This document shows positions 32,890-42,275 of a stretch of DNA of 64,000 nt, piece after piece (the stretch's first letter is position 1; each line of letters opens with the position of its first letter). The notes under the pieces were generated by a model. It was given only the letters and a program-made list of their open reading frames with translations, was not told the origin of the DNA and searched no databases. The stretch is from Faecalibacterium sp. An121 (GTDB taxonomy: Bacteria; Bacillota; Clostridia; Oscillospirales; Ruminococcaceae), in the NCBI RefSeq assembly GCF_002160915.1, contig NZ_NFLM01000004.1, positions 62,001 through 126,000 of the forward strand. Direction: 5' to 3'. Position numbers and translations under genes: made by a program.

Positions 32890-33761
32890 GTTGACGCTCC
32901 CTTGTTTTGGTTTTGGGCGGAAGCCGGGTCTTTCTGTCCGGTGTTGCGCTGCCAGAGGGTGCGCAGCACAAAGGCCAGCATACACAGCCGCCACAGCGCC
33001 GCCGTCAGCCACACCAGCAGGAACAAGGCATCCAGGCGTGAAAAATAGCCCAGCGACCAGGCCCGCAGCAGCTCGATGCCGGTGTAGCCGGACCCTGCCA
33101 TCCGCCCCAGCACCAGCTGCAGCACAAAGGCGTAGCCGGCCTGGGCCAGATAGCTCCAAAGGGGCAGCCAGGCGCCGCGCCGCCTTTCCTGCCCGGTGCA
33201 CAGCAAAGGCAGGGCAAAATATTCCGGGTAAAGGGCTGCCGGCGGCCACCTGTCTGCCAGCAGCGGAGCGGGGCTGTCCGCAAGCAGGCGCGGCCAGCTC
33301 ATCTGGTCCCACAGCCCCGCCAGACAGACCAGAACTCCGGCAGCCAGCAGCCACCAGAGCGCCCGGGCCGCGCGGTCCAGGGCGGCTGCGTTCAGCTGCC
33401 AGGAGGCCAGCAGCAGCAAGGGCAGCACCGCGATCAGCGCGTTGGAGGCAAAGTGTTCCCGGCAGACGGTCTGGGCTGTGACGGCCATGCGGACGAATTC
33501 CGCCCCGAACCAGAGAAAAAAGCCCCAGCCCGCCAGACGGGGCAAAAAGCCCGACCCATCGAACAGGCCGGTCTTTTGGGCCCAAAGCGCAAACATCCGG
33601 CAGAGCACTGCCAGCGCCAGGGCGCTCAGAAGCCCCAGCAGCAGGACGCTGCGTGCGCTGTAAGCTCCTGCTTTGCCATAAAAGCTGCCGGCCAGAGTGG
33701 CCGTGACCATTCCCAGCCCCAGCGCCGGCAGAGAAAAGCCCCTGTCTTTTTCCTGCTGCAT
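32886..33761 (-). CDS. GerAB-like spore germination permease, short form
   Basis: A 291-residue protein with eight or nine hydrophobic helices. GFSLPALGLGMVTATL at the start, an Arg/Trp-rich loop, SGSGYTGIELLRAWSLG and YFSRLDALFLLVWLTAALWRL near the end resemble the spore amino-acid permease family (GerAB), where the last motif is characteristic. Family members usually have about 365 residues and ten helices, so this one is about 70 residues short, and similarity is low. It follows gerAA by one base and overlaps spoIVB, which supports a germination role. Confidence 0.6.
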   Translation of the reverse strand: MQQEKDRGFSLPALGLGMVTATLAGSFYGKAGAYSARSVLLLGLLSALALAVLCRMFALWAQKTGLFDGSGFLPRLAGWGFFLWFGAEFVRMAVTAQTVCREHFASNALIAVLPLLLLASWQLNAAALDRAARALWWLLAAGVLVCLAGLWDQMSWPRLLADSPAPLLADRWPPAALYPEYFALPLLCTGQERRRGAWLPLWSYLAQAGYAFVLQLVLGRMAGSGYTGIELLRAWSLGYFSRLDALFLLVWLTAALWRLCMLAFVLRTLWQRNTGQKDPASAQNQNKGAST

Positions 33762-33762
33762 C

Positions 33763-35220
33763 TCATTCCCTCCTCTGCCAGATATTGAAGGTCCTGCGGG
33801 ACATCTTGCGGTAATCCCGCCGGATGACGCCGTCGTCGGCCAGGGGCCTGTGGGGGAAGGGATAGGGGGCCAGGTAGGGCACCCCCAAAGCCGACACACC
33901 CGACAGGCTGAACAGGAACACCAGAAAGACCGCCGCCAGCCCCACCGGCCCGGCCAGCCCGGCCGCTACCACCACCAGAAGCCGCAGCAGGGTGGCGGGC
34001 TCGTAGAGGGAGGGGGTGATGAACACCGCCACCGAGGTGATGCAGGCAGTGAGGATGACAGGAGTGCTCATGAGGCCGGCGGCGATGGCCGCATCCCCGA
34101 TGATGAGCGCCGCCACCAAACTGACCGAATGGCCCAGGGACTGCGGCATCCGCAGCCCCGCCTCCCGGATGATCTCCAGCATCAGGATGACCATGACCAT
34201 CTCGGCAAAGAGGGGCAGAGGCGTCCCTTTTTCGGCGGCGGTGATCTTGTACAGCAGCTGGGGCGGGATGAGCTCCGGCAGGTACACCGCCAGGCAGACA
34301 AAGACGCCCGGCAGAAAGATGGTCAGATAGAAGGCGGCATATTTCATCACCCGCAGAAAGGAGGAGAAAAAGGCCGTGGTGCCGTAGTCATCCAGGCATT
34401 CAAAATTCTCGGCAAACAGGGCGGGCAGCACCATGGCAGAGGGACTGCCGTTGACCAGGACGACGATCTTGCCCTCACAGAGTTTGGCGGCCGCCACGGC
34501 GGGGCGCTCGGTATAGCTGACGGGTGTGAAAAAGCGGTATTTGACCGGCAGCAGCCAGGGCACGAAATAGCTGGAATCCAGCAGCATCTCGGGCTTGGCC
34601 TGGCGCAGCACCCGGCGTACCTGCTCCACCATCCGCTCATCCGCCTTGCCGCGCTGGTAGCACAGGGCGTATTCGGTCTTCATGGAGGTATCGGCCTGGG
34701 CCACCTCCATCACCAGCCCGTCGGTGCGGAACAGCCGGCGCAGCAGACTGAGGTTGACCCGCAGCAGATCGGAAAAGCCTTCCCGGCTCCCCCGCAGGTT
34801 GCCCTCCCCTGCCGGTTCCCCGATGGTGCGGAACTTGAGGCTCTGGACCGAAAAGGCCACCCCCTGTCCCCAGCCGTCCAGCAGCACCACCGCAAAGCCC
34901 GCCGTCAGCAGGGTGACGGCGTCCTCCACCGTCTGTACCGGGCTGCTCTGGGCGGGCAGGTCGGAGTGGTGCATCAGATGGTCGTACACCTGGCGGCCTG
35001 CGGCGGGCGAGTCCTCGAAATCGGTAAACTGGTCCTCCCGGTTGACTGCGTCCAGCACCATCGTCCACAAGGTGGACAGGCTGGCCATGTTGTCGAACAG
35101 CAAAATGGCGGCCTGACAGCCGCAAATGCAGATCTGCTTTGCATAATAATCCGCCGAAGGGCCAAACATGGTATCGAAGGCCGCCAGGTTTTCCTTGAGA
35201 TTGGCTGAAAGCTGCTGCAT
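33763..35220 (-). CDS. gerAA: GerA-family spore germination protein (GerAA/SpoVAF type)
   Basis: GerAA proteins form the ion-conducting oligomer of germinant receptors in the inner spore membrane. This 485-residue protein has the N-terminal cytosolic part (SANLKENLAAFDTMFG, DGLVMEVAQAD) and the C-terminal membrane domain with FYLTIFLPGVFVCLAVYLPE, IIREAGLRMPQSLG, LIIGDAAIAAGL and GVPYLAPYPF, all typical. SpoVAF belongs to the same family and cannot be excluded. Start ATG 35220 follows AAAGGATGG. No GerAC lipoprotein gene is present. Confidence 0.88.
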   Translation of the reverse strand: MQQLSANLKENLAAFDTMFGPSADYYAKQICICGCQAAILLFDNMASLSTLWTMVLDAVNREDQFTDFEDSPAAGRQVYDHLMHHSDLPAQSSPVQTVEDAVTLLTAGFAVVLLDGWGQGVAFSVQSLKFRTIGEPAGEGNLRGSREGFSDLLRVNLSLLRRLFRTDGLVMEVAQADTSMKTEYALCYQRGKADERMVEQVRRVLRQAKPEMLLDSSYFVPWLLPVKYRFFTPVSYTERPAVAAAKLCEGKIVVLVNGSPSAMVLPALFAENFECLDDYGTTAFFSSFLRVMKYAAFYLTIFLPGVFVCLAVYLPELIPPQLLYKITAAEKGTPLPLFAEMVMVILMLEIIREAGLRMPQSLGHSVSLVAALIIGDAAIAAGLMSTPVILTACITSVAVFITPSLYEPATLLRLLVVVAAGLAGPVGLAAVFLVFLFSLSGVSALGVPYLAPYPFPHRPLADDGVIRRDYRKMSRRTFNIWQRRE

Positions 35221-35254
35221 CTCGCACCGCCATCCTTTCTGCTGCTTGCAAGGG

Positions 35255-35281
35255 CAGTATGCCCGAAAGGCGGCGGATTCA
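35255..35281 (-). promoter_or_regulatory. Possible forespore (sigma-F/G) promoter of gerAA
   Basis: On the minus strand TGAATC (35276-35281), 14 bases, then CATACTG (35255-35261) resembles the sigma-G pattern GnATR-n15-CATnnTA. One base and the spacer differ from consensus, so this is tentative. Confidence 0.3.
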
Positions 35282-35313
35282 TACCCTGCGCCCTGAAAGG
35301 AGGCTACCACGCC

Positions 35314-36018
35314 TTGAAACTGCTGATCTTCCGCACCATACTGATCTATCTCTGTGTCCTGTTCGCCATGCGGCTGATGGGCAAGCGGCAGCTGGGGGAA
35401 CTCCAGCCCGAGGAGCTGGTCTCCACCATGCTGATCTCCAATCTGGCGTCCATCTCCATCGAGTCGGAGGAGGTGCCCATCACGGCCAGCCTGATCCCCC
35501 TGTTCCTGATCGCGGGACTGGAGCTGCTGGGATCGGCCCTCAGCTTCCACAGCCAGCGCTTTTCCAACCTGGTGGCGGGACGGCCCAAAACCGTCATCCT
35601 GAACGGGCAGATCGACCAGCAGGCCCTGCGGATGCTCCGTCTGACCGCCGCCGACCTGCTGGAGGCGCTGCGGGGCAAGGACGTCTACGACCCCCGTGAC
35701 GTAGCCTATGCCGTCATCGAGACCAATGGCAGCCTGTCGGTGGCACGCAAGCCGGACAAGGAGACTCCCACCCTGGCCGACCTGGGGCTGGCGGTCCGGC
35801 AGCAAAAGGCTACCCTTCCCTTTGTGGTGGACGGGCAGGTACTGACCGACAACCTCACCGCCTGCGGCAAGAACGCCGCCTGGCTGGAACAGACGGCCGC
35901 AGCCCACCGTCTGCCGGTGGACCAGATCCTGGTGCTGTTGGGCAACGACACCCAGGACTATTTCCTGCTGAAAAAAGAAAGCCGTCCCGGGGACGGCGGA
36001 AAGGGGGCGGCCGGATGA
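35314..36018 (+). CDS. DUF421 (YetF-like) membrane protein
   Basis: A 234-residue protein with the DUF421 layout: three N-terminal helices, with MRLMGKRQLGELQPEELVST between the first and second, then a soluble domain containing VAGRPKTVILNGQIDQQALR and YAVIETNGSLSVARK. YetF-like proteins occur in some spoVA operons and help spore germination in Bacillus. The start is TTG at 35314, ten bases after AAAGGAGG. It is divergent from gerAA and overlaps the following DUF4363 gene by ATGA. Confidence 0.88.
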   Translation: MKLLIFRTILIYLCVLFAMRLMGKRQLGELQPEELVSTMLISNLASISIESEEVPITASLIPLFLIAGLELLGSALSFHSQRFSNLVAGRPKTVILNGQIDQQALRMLRLTAADLLEALRGKDVYDPRDVAYAVIETNGSLSVARKPDKETPTLADLGLAVRQQKATLPFVVDGQVLTDNLTACGKNAAWLEQTAAAHRLPVDQILVLLGNDTQDYFLLKKESRPGDGGKGAAG

Positions 36019-36383
36019 AGCGGATCTGGGTCTGTCTTGCCCTGATGGCGGGAATCCTGCTGCTGACCGGATACAGCACCCGCCGGGTGCGCCTGTTTGC
36101 GGACCAGCTCTCCTTCCAGCTGGAGACAGCCGCCGAGGCCCTGCACCAGGACGACGTCCCCGCGGCCCGGCAGGCCATCCGGCAGGGCGCCCGGCTGTGC
36201 GGGCAGATGCGGCGGGAAAGCGTGCTCTATCTGCGCACCGGGGACTTCATCGAATTGGAAGCCAGCCTGCAGGCTGCCGGCAGCCATCTGGACGAAGGGG
36301 CCCAGGAGGAGGCTTTGGGGGAGCTGGGGCGGGCCTCGGTCCAGGTGGAGAACATCGACTGGCTGACCCGGCGGTGGCTTTAA
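36015..36383 (+). CDS. DUF4363 protein
   Basis: A 122-residue protein with one N-terminal membrane helix (LALMAGILLLTGYS) and an extracytoplasmic helical domain with LETAAEALHQDD and a closing ASVQVENIDWLTRRW. Size, topology and coupling to a DUF421 gene match the DUF4363 family, which is of unknown function and common in spore formers. Translation is coupled by ATGA to the preceding gene. A bidirectional terminator follows. Confidence 0.82.
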   Translation: MKRIWVCLALMAGILLLTGYSTRRVRLFADQLSFQLETAAEALHQDDVPAARQAIRQGARLCGQMRRESVLYLRTGDFIELEASLQAAGSHLDEGAQEEALGELGRASVQVENIDWLTRRWL

Positions 36384-36390
36384 AGCAAAA

Positions 36391-36429
36391 AAGGCCGGCG
36401 GAGGAGATACGCTCTCCCCTGCCGGCCTT
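36391..36429. terminator. Bidirectional terminator between DUF4363 and nrdR
   Basis: AAGGCCGGC (36391-36399) pairs with GCCGGCCTT (36421-36429), flanked by A-runs on one side and T-runs on the other, between two converging genes. Confidence 0.8.
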
Positions 36430-36439
36430 TTGGATGCGG

Positions 36440-36901
36440 TCAGGAATTGTGGTCCTTCATCAGTTTTTCCAGTTCGGTGAAAAAGCTCTCCACGTCTGCG
36501 AAACGGCGGTAGACCGATGCAAAGCGCACATAGGCGACCTCGTCGATCTTTTTCAGCTCCTGCATGGCCAGCTCACCGATCTGCACGCTGCTGACCTCCC
36601 GGTCGTAGCCGCTGAGCAGGGCCTGCTCGATGTTGTTCACCGCCGTCTCGAGCTGTTCGTAGCTGACAGGACGCTGGGCGCAGGAGCGCAGCATCCCGTT
36701 CAGGACCTTCTGGCGGTCGAACGGTTCCCGCGAGTTGTTCTTTTTGATCACCATAAGGGGCAGCGTCTCCACGGCCTCGTAGGTGGTAAAGCGCTTGTGA
36801 CAGGCCAGGCACTCCCGGCGGCGGCGGATCCGCTCTCCGTCTTCGGTGGGGCGGGAATCGATGACCTTGGATTCTTCTCCGCCGCAGTAAGGGCATTTCA
36901 T
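36440..36901 (-). CDS. nrdR: Transcriptional regulator NrdR
   Basis: NrdR senses ATP/dATP and represses ribonucleotide reductase genes. The 153-residue protein has an N-terminal zinc ribbon (Cys3, 6, 31, 34: [26 protein letters not shown]) and an ATP-cone with [20 protein letters not shown]. Length is typical. Start ATG follows GGAGGACACCCT. It lies downstream of secDF. Confidence 0.97.
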   Translation of the reverse strand: MKCPYCGGEESKVIDSRPTEDGERIRRRRECLACHKRFTTYEAVETLPLMVIKKNNSREPFDRQKVLNGMLRSCAQRPVSYEQLETAVNNIEQALLSGYDREVSSVQIGELAMQELKKIDEVAYVRFASVYRRFADVESFFTELEKLMKDHNS

Positions 36902-36953
36902 AGGGTGTCCTCCGTACTCAAATCATGGGTGGCGGGCCGGCCTGCGGCGGCGC

Positions 36954-39272
36954 TCACTTCTTCTGCTTTTCCTTCCGGCCGTTCCAGCAGACCCAGGCGG
37001 AAGTGGACACGCACAAAGAGGTGTACACGCCGCTGACCATGCCCATCATCAGGGGGAACGCGAAGGTAAAGATGCTTTCCAGGCCATACAGCACCGAAAC
37101 CACACACATGACAGCCAGGGCCGCCACGGTGGTGACGCTGGTCATCAGGGTGCGCTTGAGGGACTGGTTCAGGGACTGGTTGACCAGATCGCCAAAGGGG
37201 GCCTTTTTGCCCAGCAGCTTGCGGTTCTCACGGATGCGGTCGTAGATGACCACCGTGTCGTTGACCGAGTAGCCCAGGATGGTGAGCAGGGCCGCGATGA
37301 AGTTGCCGTCCAGCGGAGCGCGCAGCACCACAAAGGTACCGAAAATCACCATCAGGTCGTTGACCAGGGCCAGGATGGCCATGGCGCCGCCGGTCAGGCC
37401 GCCGATGTTCTTGAAGCGGAAAGCGATGTAGATCAGGATCAGCGCCAGGGCAAAGACCACCGCCACCAGGCTCTTCTGCAAAAAGCGCGTGCCCATGGCC
37501 GGGCTGACGTTGCTCAGGGACAGCTGGGCGAACTGGTTATCGGGGCAGCTGGCCGCCAGGCTGTCCAGCAGGGCCGACACCTGGTCGGTGGTGACCGTCT
37601 CGCTGCCCGGCAGGGAGATCTTGAGGGTTGCCTCGCCGGTGGCCACGTTCTCGCCGGTCTGCAGGGTCAGGTTGGTGTTGTCCAGAGCCTGCTCGGCCGC
37701 CTGCTCCACCAAGCCAAGGTCTGCCTGGCCCTGGTAGCTCAGGGTGATCATGGCGCCGCCGGTGAACTCGGTATCCATCTGGACCCCCAGCACCACCGCG
37801 CACAGGACGATGGCCGCCATCAGGCAGGAGGAGAAGGTCAGGAAAGCCTTCCGCTTGCCCACAAAGTCGATCTGCCGGGGCTCCTTCTTCTCCCGATCCG
37901 CGCCGTAGAGCCAGGGGTTCTGCAGAGCCTTGATGGCCGAAGCGCCCCAGATCATCACGCGGGTGCCAAAGACACCGAACACAAAGTTGAGCAGAACGCC
38001 GGTGAGCAGGGTGTAGCCGAAGGCGTAGATGGTACCCGCGGTGGATGCGCCAAAGGGGAAGAACACAAAATTCAGCAGGCGGGCAAAGATGCCGTCGGTG
38101 GGACCGAAAGCGCCCATCAGGACCACGGCTACAATGACGATGGTCACATTGCCGTCGATGACGGGGGTCAGGCCCCGGGCAAAGCCGGACTTCAGCGCGC
38201 CGGGCAGGGATTTGCCGTTGCGCAGCTCCTCCTTGATGCGCTCGGCGGTGATGACGTTGGCGTCAACGCCCATGCCGATGGCCAGGATGATGCCCGCGAT
38301 GCCGGGCAAAGTCAGGGTAAAGCTGTTGAACACCGGGAAATAACCCGAGACGAACGCCAGAGTGGCGGCCACCTGGCCCAGCAGGCCCACGCAGGCCAGC
38401 ACGCCGGGCAGACGGTACATCACCGTCATGATGGCAAAGACCACGATGAAGGCGATGATGCCGGCGAACACCATGGCTTCCAGGCTGTTCTCGCCCAGGG
38501 TGGGGCTGATGGTGGAATAGCTGTCCACCGTCAGGGCAAAGGGCAGTGCGCCCGAATTGATCTGGCGGGCCAGGGTGACCACATCGTCCCGGGTGAAGCC
38601 GGAGCCTGTGATGACCGCCTGCCCGTCGGTGATGGCCGAGTTGACGGTGGCCACGCTGATGTTCTGGTCGTCCAGCCAGATGCTGATGGTGCCGCCCTCC
38701 TGATACAGGCGGGTGGTGGCATCCCCAAAGGCCTGGGCGCCTTCGCTGTCAAATTCCAGCACTACAAAGTATTCAGACGCGCCGCCGTCGGTCACCGGGC
38801 CGTACTGGGCGGTGGCGTTTTCCACGCTGGAGCCGTCCAGGATCAGCGCGCCGTCGGCGCTGCTCCCCTCCCGGAAGGTCAGGTATGCGGTGGTGCCGAT
38901 CTCCTGGATGGCAGCCTCGGGGTCAAAGGCGGTCTCGTCCGACTGCCAGGGGAACTCCAGGATCAGGCTGTCCTGGTTGTAGTCTGCATACAGCTCATAG
39001 TCGGTGATGTTCAGGGCCACCAGGCGGTTCTCGATGACCGACTGGGCTGCGTCCAGCTGCTCGTCGGTGGCATCGAAGTCCCCCGACGGCAGGAAGGTCA
39101 CATTGACGCCGCCCTTGATGTCCACGCCAAAGCGGATATCCCGGACGCCCTTGATGTAGGTGGTGGTCACGTCACCGTATTTGGCCGAAACGCCGAAGAA
39201 GGCGGTGAACGCGAACGCCAGGATCAACAGCACCGCAGCGATGAGATGCCATGCTCTGCCTTTTGTCTTCAT
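36954..39272 (-). CDS. secDF: Fused protein-export membrane protein SecDF
   Basis: SecD and SecF use the proton gradient to pull proteins across the membrane after SecA. Here both are one 772-residue chain: a SecD half with the first helix, the large P1 domain (FGVDIKGGVNVTF, LEFPWQSDETAF), DDVVTLARQINSGALPFAL and AIGMGVDANVITAERI, then a SecF half with DTEFTGGAMITLSY and LGYSVNDTVVIYDRIREN. Twelve helices are expected. ATG 39272 follows GGGAGG. yajC, its usual partner, is far away at 3909. Confidence 0.96.
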   Translation of the reverse strand: MKTKGRAWHLIAAVLLILAFAFTAFFGVSAKYGDVTTTYIKGVRDIRFGVDIKGGVNVTFLPSGDFDATDEQLDAAQSVIENRLVALNITDYELYADYNQDSLILEFPWQSDETAFDPEAAIQEIGTTAYLTFREGSSADGALILDGSSVENATAQYGPVTDGGASEYFVVLEFDSEGAQAFGDATTRLYQEGGTISIWLDDQNISVATVNSAITDGQAVITGSGFTRDDVVTLARQINSGALPFALTVDSYSTISPTLGENSLEAMVFAGIIAFIVVFAIMTVMYRLPGVLACVGLLGQVAATLAFVSGYFPVFNSFTLTLPGIAGIILAIGMGVDANVITAERIKEELRNGKSLPGALKSGFARGLTPVIDGNVTIVIVAVVLMGAFGPTDGIFARLLNFVFFPFGASTAGTIYAFGYTLLTGVLLNFVFGVFGTRVMIWGASAIKALQNPWLYGADREKKEPRQIDFVGKRKAFLTFSSCLMAAIVLCAVVLGVQMDTEFTGGAMITLSYQGQADLGLVEQAAEQALDNTNLTLQTGENVATGEATLKISLPGSETVTTDQVSALLDSLAASCPDNQFAQLSLSNVSPAMGTRFLQKSLVAVVFALALILIYIAFRFKNIGGLTGGAMAILALVNDLMVIFGTFVVLRAPLDGNFIAALLTILGYSVNDTVVIYDRIRENRKLLGKKAPFGDLVNQSLNQSLKRTLMTSVTTVAALAVMCVVSVLYGLESIFTFAFPLMMGMVSGVYTSLCVSTSAWVCWNGRKEKQKK

Positions 39273-39347
39273 AAATTCTCGGAAACCTCCCAATTTATTC
39301 TTTCCGCCTGCCGGTTCCAATGACAGGCCAAAAGCAGTGTCGGGGCA

Positions 39348-40628
39348 TCAGCCCTGGTTCTGGAGCAGGTGCTCCACCGTGGCCAGCCGGGTGCAGACGG
39401 TCAGCAGCTCCGAGGCCTGCTCCACCTCGCTCAGGCTGGGATAGGTGGGGGCGATGCGCAGGTGGGAATCCTCGGGATCCTTGCCATAGGGGAAGGCCGC
39501 GCCGGCGCCGGTCAGCACCAGGCCCGCCTCCTTGCACAGCTGGGCCACCCGCTTGGCGCAGCCGGGCATCACATACAGGCTGATGAAGTAGCCGCCCTTG
39601 GGGTCGGTCCAGTGGGCGATGTCCCCGCAGGGGGTCAGCTTCTGGGCAAAGGTGGTCTTGACCGCGTCGAAGCAGGGCACCAGACGGCGGCGGTGCTTGA
39701 GCATATGGGCCAGCACGCCCGCCTTGTTCTTCAAAAAGCGCACATGGCGCAGCTGGTTCATCTTGTCGTAGCTGATGATCATCACTTCAAAGCGCTTGCA
39801 GACGTATTTCATCATCCGGTCGCTGCAGGCCAGAGCCGAGACACCCGCTCCGGGGAAGGTGATCTTGCTGGTGGAAGTGAACATGAACACGCGGTCCTCG
39901 TTGCCGTAGGGCTTGCTCTCCTCCAGCAGCACTGGGGTCTCGATGATCTCGTCGGTCAGGTGGTGGACGATGTAGGCCTCATCCCAGAAGATCTTGAAGT
40001 CGGGGGCGGCGGTCTTCATCGAGGCAAAACGGCGCACCGTCTCGTCGCTGTAAGTGTAGCCGTCGGGGTTGGAATACTGCGGCACGCACCAGATGCCCTT
40101 GATGGTGGGGTCCTCGGCGGCCAGCTTCTCCACCATGTCCATATCCGGGCCTTCCGGGGTCATGGGGACGTTGATCATATCGATCCCAAACTCCTCGGTG
40201 ATGCGGAAGTGGCGGTCATAGCCGGGCACCGGGCAGAGGAACTTGGGGCGGTCCACCTGGGACCAGGGGCAGGGCGACTCCGGGAAACCGAAGGTATAGC
40301 CGATGCTGACCAGGAAATACATCAGCTGCAGGCTGGAGTTGCCGCCCACAAAGACGTTTTCGGGCTTGACGCCCATCACCTCGCCAAACAGCTCCCGGGC
40401 TTCGTACAGGCCCTCCAGGTTGCCGTAGTTGCGGGCGTCGGTGCCGTCCGCAGCGGTGTAGTCGGTGGTCTTGAACAGGTCCATCGCCAGGTCCATCTGG
40501 TGGGGGCCGGGCTTGCCGCGGGCCATATTCAGATTCAGGCCCATGCCCTTGAAATTCTGATAGGCGGCGCGCAGCTTGCGCTCCTCCTCCTTCAGCTCTT
40601 CGGTGCTCATCTCCAGATAATTTGCCAT
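39348..40628 (-). CDS. PLP-dependent aminotransferase (MocR-type domain family)
   Basis: A 426-residue class I/II-like aminotransferase of the Aminotran_MocR (AspB-like) family. Signatures are NLNMARGKPGPHQMDLAMD at the start, GNSSLQLMYF, WCVPQYSNPDGYTYSDE, DEAYIVHHL with the PLP Asp, and the PLP lysine in TSTSKITFPGAGVSAL. Family members act on aspartate or alanine; the substrate is not proven. It has its own promoter (40776-40804) and lies upstream of secDF. Confidence 0.9.
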   Translation of the reverse strand: MANYLEMSTEELKEEERKLRAAYQNFKGMGLNLNMARGKPGPHQMDLAMDLFKTTDYTAADGTDARNYGNLEGLYEARELFGEVMGVKPENVFVGGNSSLQLMYFLVSIGYTFGFPESPCPWSQVDRPKFLCPVPGYDRHFRITEEFGIDMINVPMTPEGPDMDMVEKLAAEDPTIKGIWCVPQYSNPDGYTYSDETVRRFASMKTAAPDFKIFWDEAYIVHHLTDEIIETPVLLEESKPYGNEDRVFMFTSTSKITFPGAGVSALACSDRMMKYVCKRFEVMIISYDKMNQLRHVRFLKNKAGVLAHMLKHRRRLVPCFDAVKTTFAQKLTPCGDIAHWTDPKGGYFISLYVMPGCAKRVAQLCKEAGLVLTGAGAAFPYGKDPEDSHLRIAPTYPSLSEVEQASELLTVCTRLATVEHLLQNQG

Positions 40629-40775
40629 TTCGCTTACTCCTTTACTATACTTTCGGTTGCCGTATCTTCACCGCATCCGTGCGCGCCGGATGCGCCCCAG
40701 GCCGCTCCCCTGCCAGAGAAAGCGGGGGGCCGGACACCATCAGCCGGCCGGGCCGGCATGATCCCAGACTTTATT

Positions 40776-40804
40776 ATTATAGTACACTTTGCTTTGAGAA
40801 ACAA
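40776..40804 (-). promoter_or_regulatory. Sigma-A promoter of the aminotransferase gene
   Basis: -35 TTGTTT (40799-40804) and -10 TATAAT (40776-40781) are 17 bases apart on the minus strand. The leader to the start at 40628 is about 140 bases, G+C-rich, with several short hairpins but no recognised riboswitch. Confidence 0.6.
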
Positions 40805-40816
40805 GAATTTTACACG

Positions 40817-40852
40817 AAAAAAGCCCGGCGGGGACTTATGCCCCCTCCGGGC
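40817..40852 (-). terminator. Terminator of clpX
   Basis: Minus-strand arms GCCCGGAGGGG and TCCCCGCCGGGC (40842-40852 with 40823-40834) form a strong stem followed by TTTTTT (40817-40822), 45 bases after the clpX stop. Confidence 0.85.
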
Positions 40853-40896
40853 CCGGCGTACCGGATGCCGGCACGCCTCCGATCTGGCGGCGGGCC

Positions 40897-42225
40897 TCAG
40901 CTCACCGAGATCTGATTTTTATACCGCTTGCGGACTGCGCCGTATTCCATGTGGGCTTCCCCGCCCTCCACCGTATCCTGATCGATGGTCACGCGGACGA
41001 TGGTGGGGTCGCTGGGCACAGCGTACATCACAGGCATCAGCAGGTTCTCCATCACGCTGCGCAGGCCGCGGGCCCCGCTCTTGCGCTCGATGGTCTTGCG
41101 TGCGATGGCGCGCAGGGCCTCGTCGGTGAACTCCAGCTCCACATTGTCCATGCCAAGCAGCGCCTTGTACTGCTTGACCAGGCTGTTCTTGGGCTCTTTC
41201 AACACCCGCACCAGGGTCTCCTCGTCCAGGTCATCCAGGACGGTGATGACGGGCAGGCGTCCGATCAGCTCTGGGATCAGGCCAAACTTGACCAGATCGT
41301 GGGGCTCCACCTTCCGCAGCAGGGCCTTCTGAGCGTCGGAAGAGTTGTCCTTCAGGGTGCTGCCGAAGCCCAGGGCCGAATTGTCGGTGCGGCGCTGGAT
41401 GTACTTATCCAGCCCATCGAAGGCGCCGCCGCAGATGAACAGGATGTTGGTGGTGTCGATCTGGATGAACTCCTGCTGGGGATGCTTGCGGCCGCCCTGG
41501 GGAGGCACGTTGCTGACCGTGCCCTCCAGGATCTTGAGCAGAGCCTGCTGTACGCCCTCGCCGCCCACGTCCCGGGTGATGGAGGGATTCTCGCTTTTGC
41601 GGGTGATCTTGTCGATCTCGTCGATATAGATGATGCCGATCTGGGCGCGCTGGACGTCAAAGTCCGCCGCCTGGATCAGCTTGAGCAGGATGTTCTCCAC
41701 ATCCTCGCCCACATAGCCCGCCTCGGTCAAGGTGGTGGCGTCCGCGATGGCGAAGGGCACGCCCAGCATCCGGGCCAGGGTCTGGGCCAGCAGGGTCTTG
41801 CCCACGCCGGAGGGACCCAGCAGCAGCACGTTGGATTTTTGCAGCTCCACGTCGTTGCCCTTGCCGCTCATGATCCGCTTGTAGTGGTTGTAGACCGACA
41901 CCGACAGCACGCGTTTGGCGTCGTCCTGGCCAATGACATACTGGTCCAGCCCCTCCTTGATCTCCTCGGGGGTCATGATGTTGACCGGCGCCACCGCAGC
42001 CGGCTGGATGCGGCCCCGGGCGCTGGAAGCGCCGCGGCCCGGCCGATTGCCACTGGAGCGGTCGGGCTTGTCAGACAGCAGGTCATAGCACAGGCCGATG
42101 CACTCGCTGCAGATGTTGACGCCGGGGCCAATGATCATCCGCTCGACTTCGTCCTGGTGCTTGCCGCAGAAGCTGCAAACAAGGTCTTTTTCGTTTTTGT
42201 CTCTGCCGGAATTGTTATTTGCCAT
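40897..42225 (-). CDS. clpX: ATP-dependent Clp protease ATP-binding subunit ClpX
   Basis: ClpX unfolds substrates and feeds them to ClpP. The 442-residue protein has the N-terminal C4 zinc domain (CSFCGKHQ and CSECIGLC), Walker [13 protein letters not shown], Walker [11 protein letters not shown], sensor region with [10 protein letters not shown], and the IGF-like loop region. Start ATG follows AAAGGAAAA. It is transcribed after clpP with a 50-base gap. Confidence 0.97.
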   Translation of the reverse strand: MANNNSGRDKNEKDLVCSFCGKHQDEVERMIIGPGVNICSECIGLCYDLLSDKPDRSSGNRPGRGASSARGRIQPAAVAPVNIMTPEEIKEGLDQYVIGQDDAKRVLSVSVYNHYKRIMSGKGNDVELQKSNVLLLGPSGVGKTLLAQTLARMLGVPFAIADATTLTEAGYVGEDVENILLKLIQAADFDVQRAQIGIIYIDEIDKITRKSENPSITRDVGGEGVQQALLKILEGTVSNVPPQGGRKHPQQEFIQIDTTNILFICGGAFDGLDKYIQRRTDNSALGFGSTLKDNSSDAQKALLRKVEPHDLVKFGLIPELIGRLPVITVLDDLDEETLVRVLKEPKNSLVKQYKALLGMDNVELEFTDEALRAIARKTIERKSGARGLRSVMENLLMPVMYAVPSDPTIVRVTIDQDTVEGGEAHMEYGAVRKRYKNQISVS

Positions 42226-42275
42226 AGCTGTATTTTCCTTTATTCTGCGTTTCTGCGCTCAAGGCCGCCCGATCC

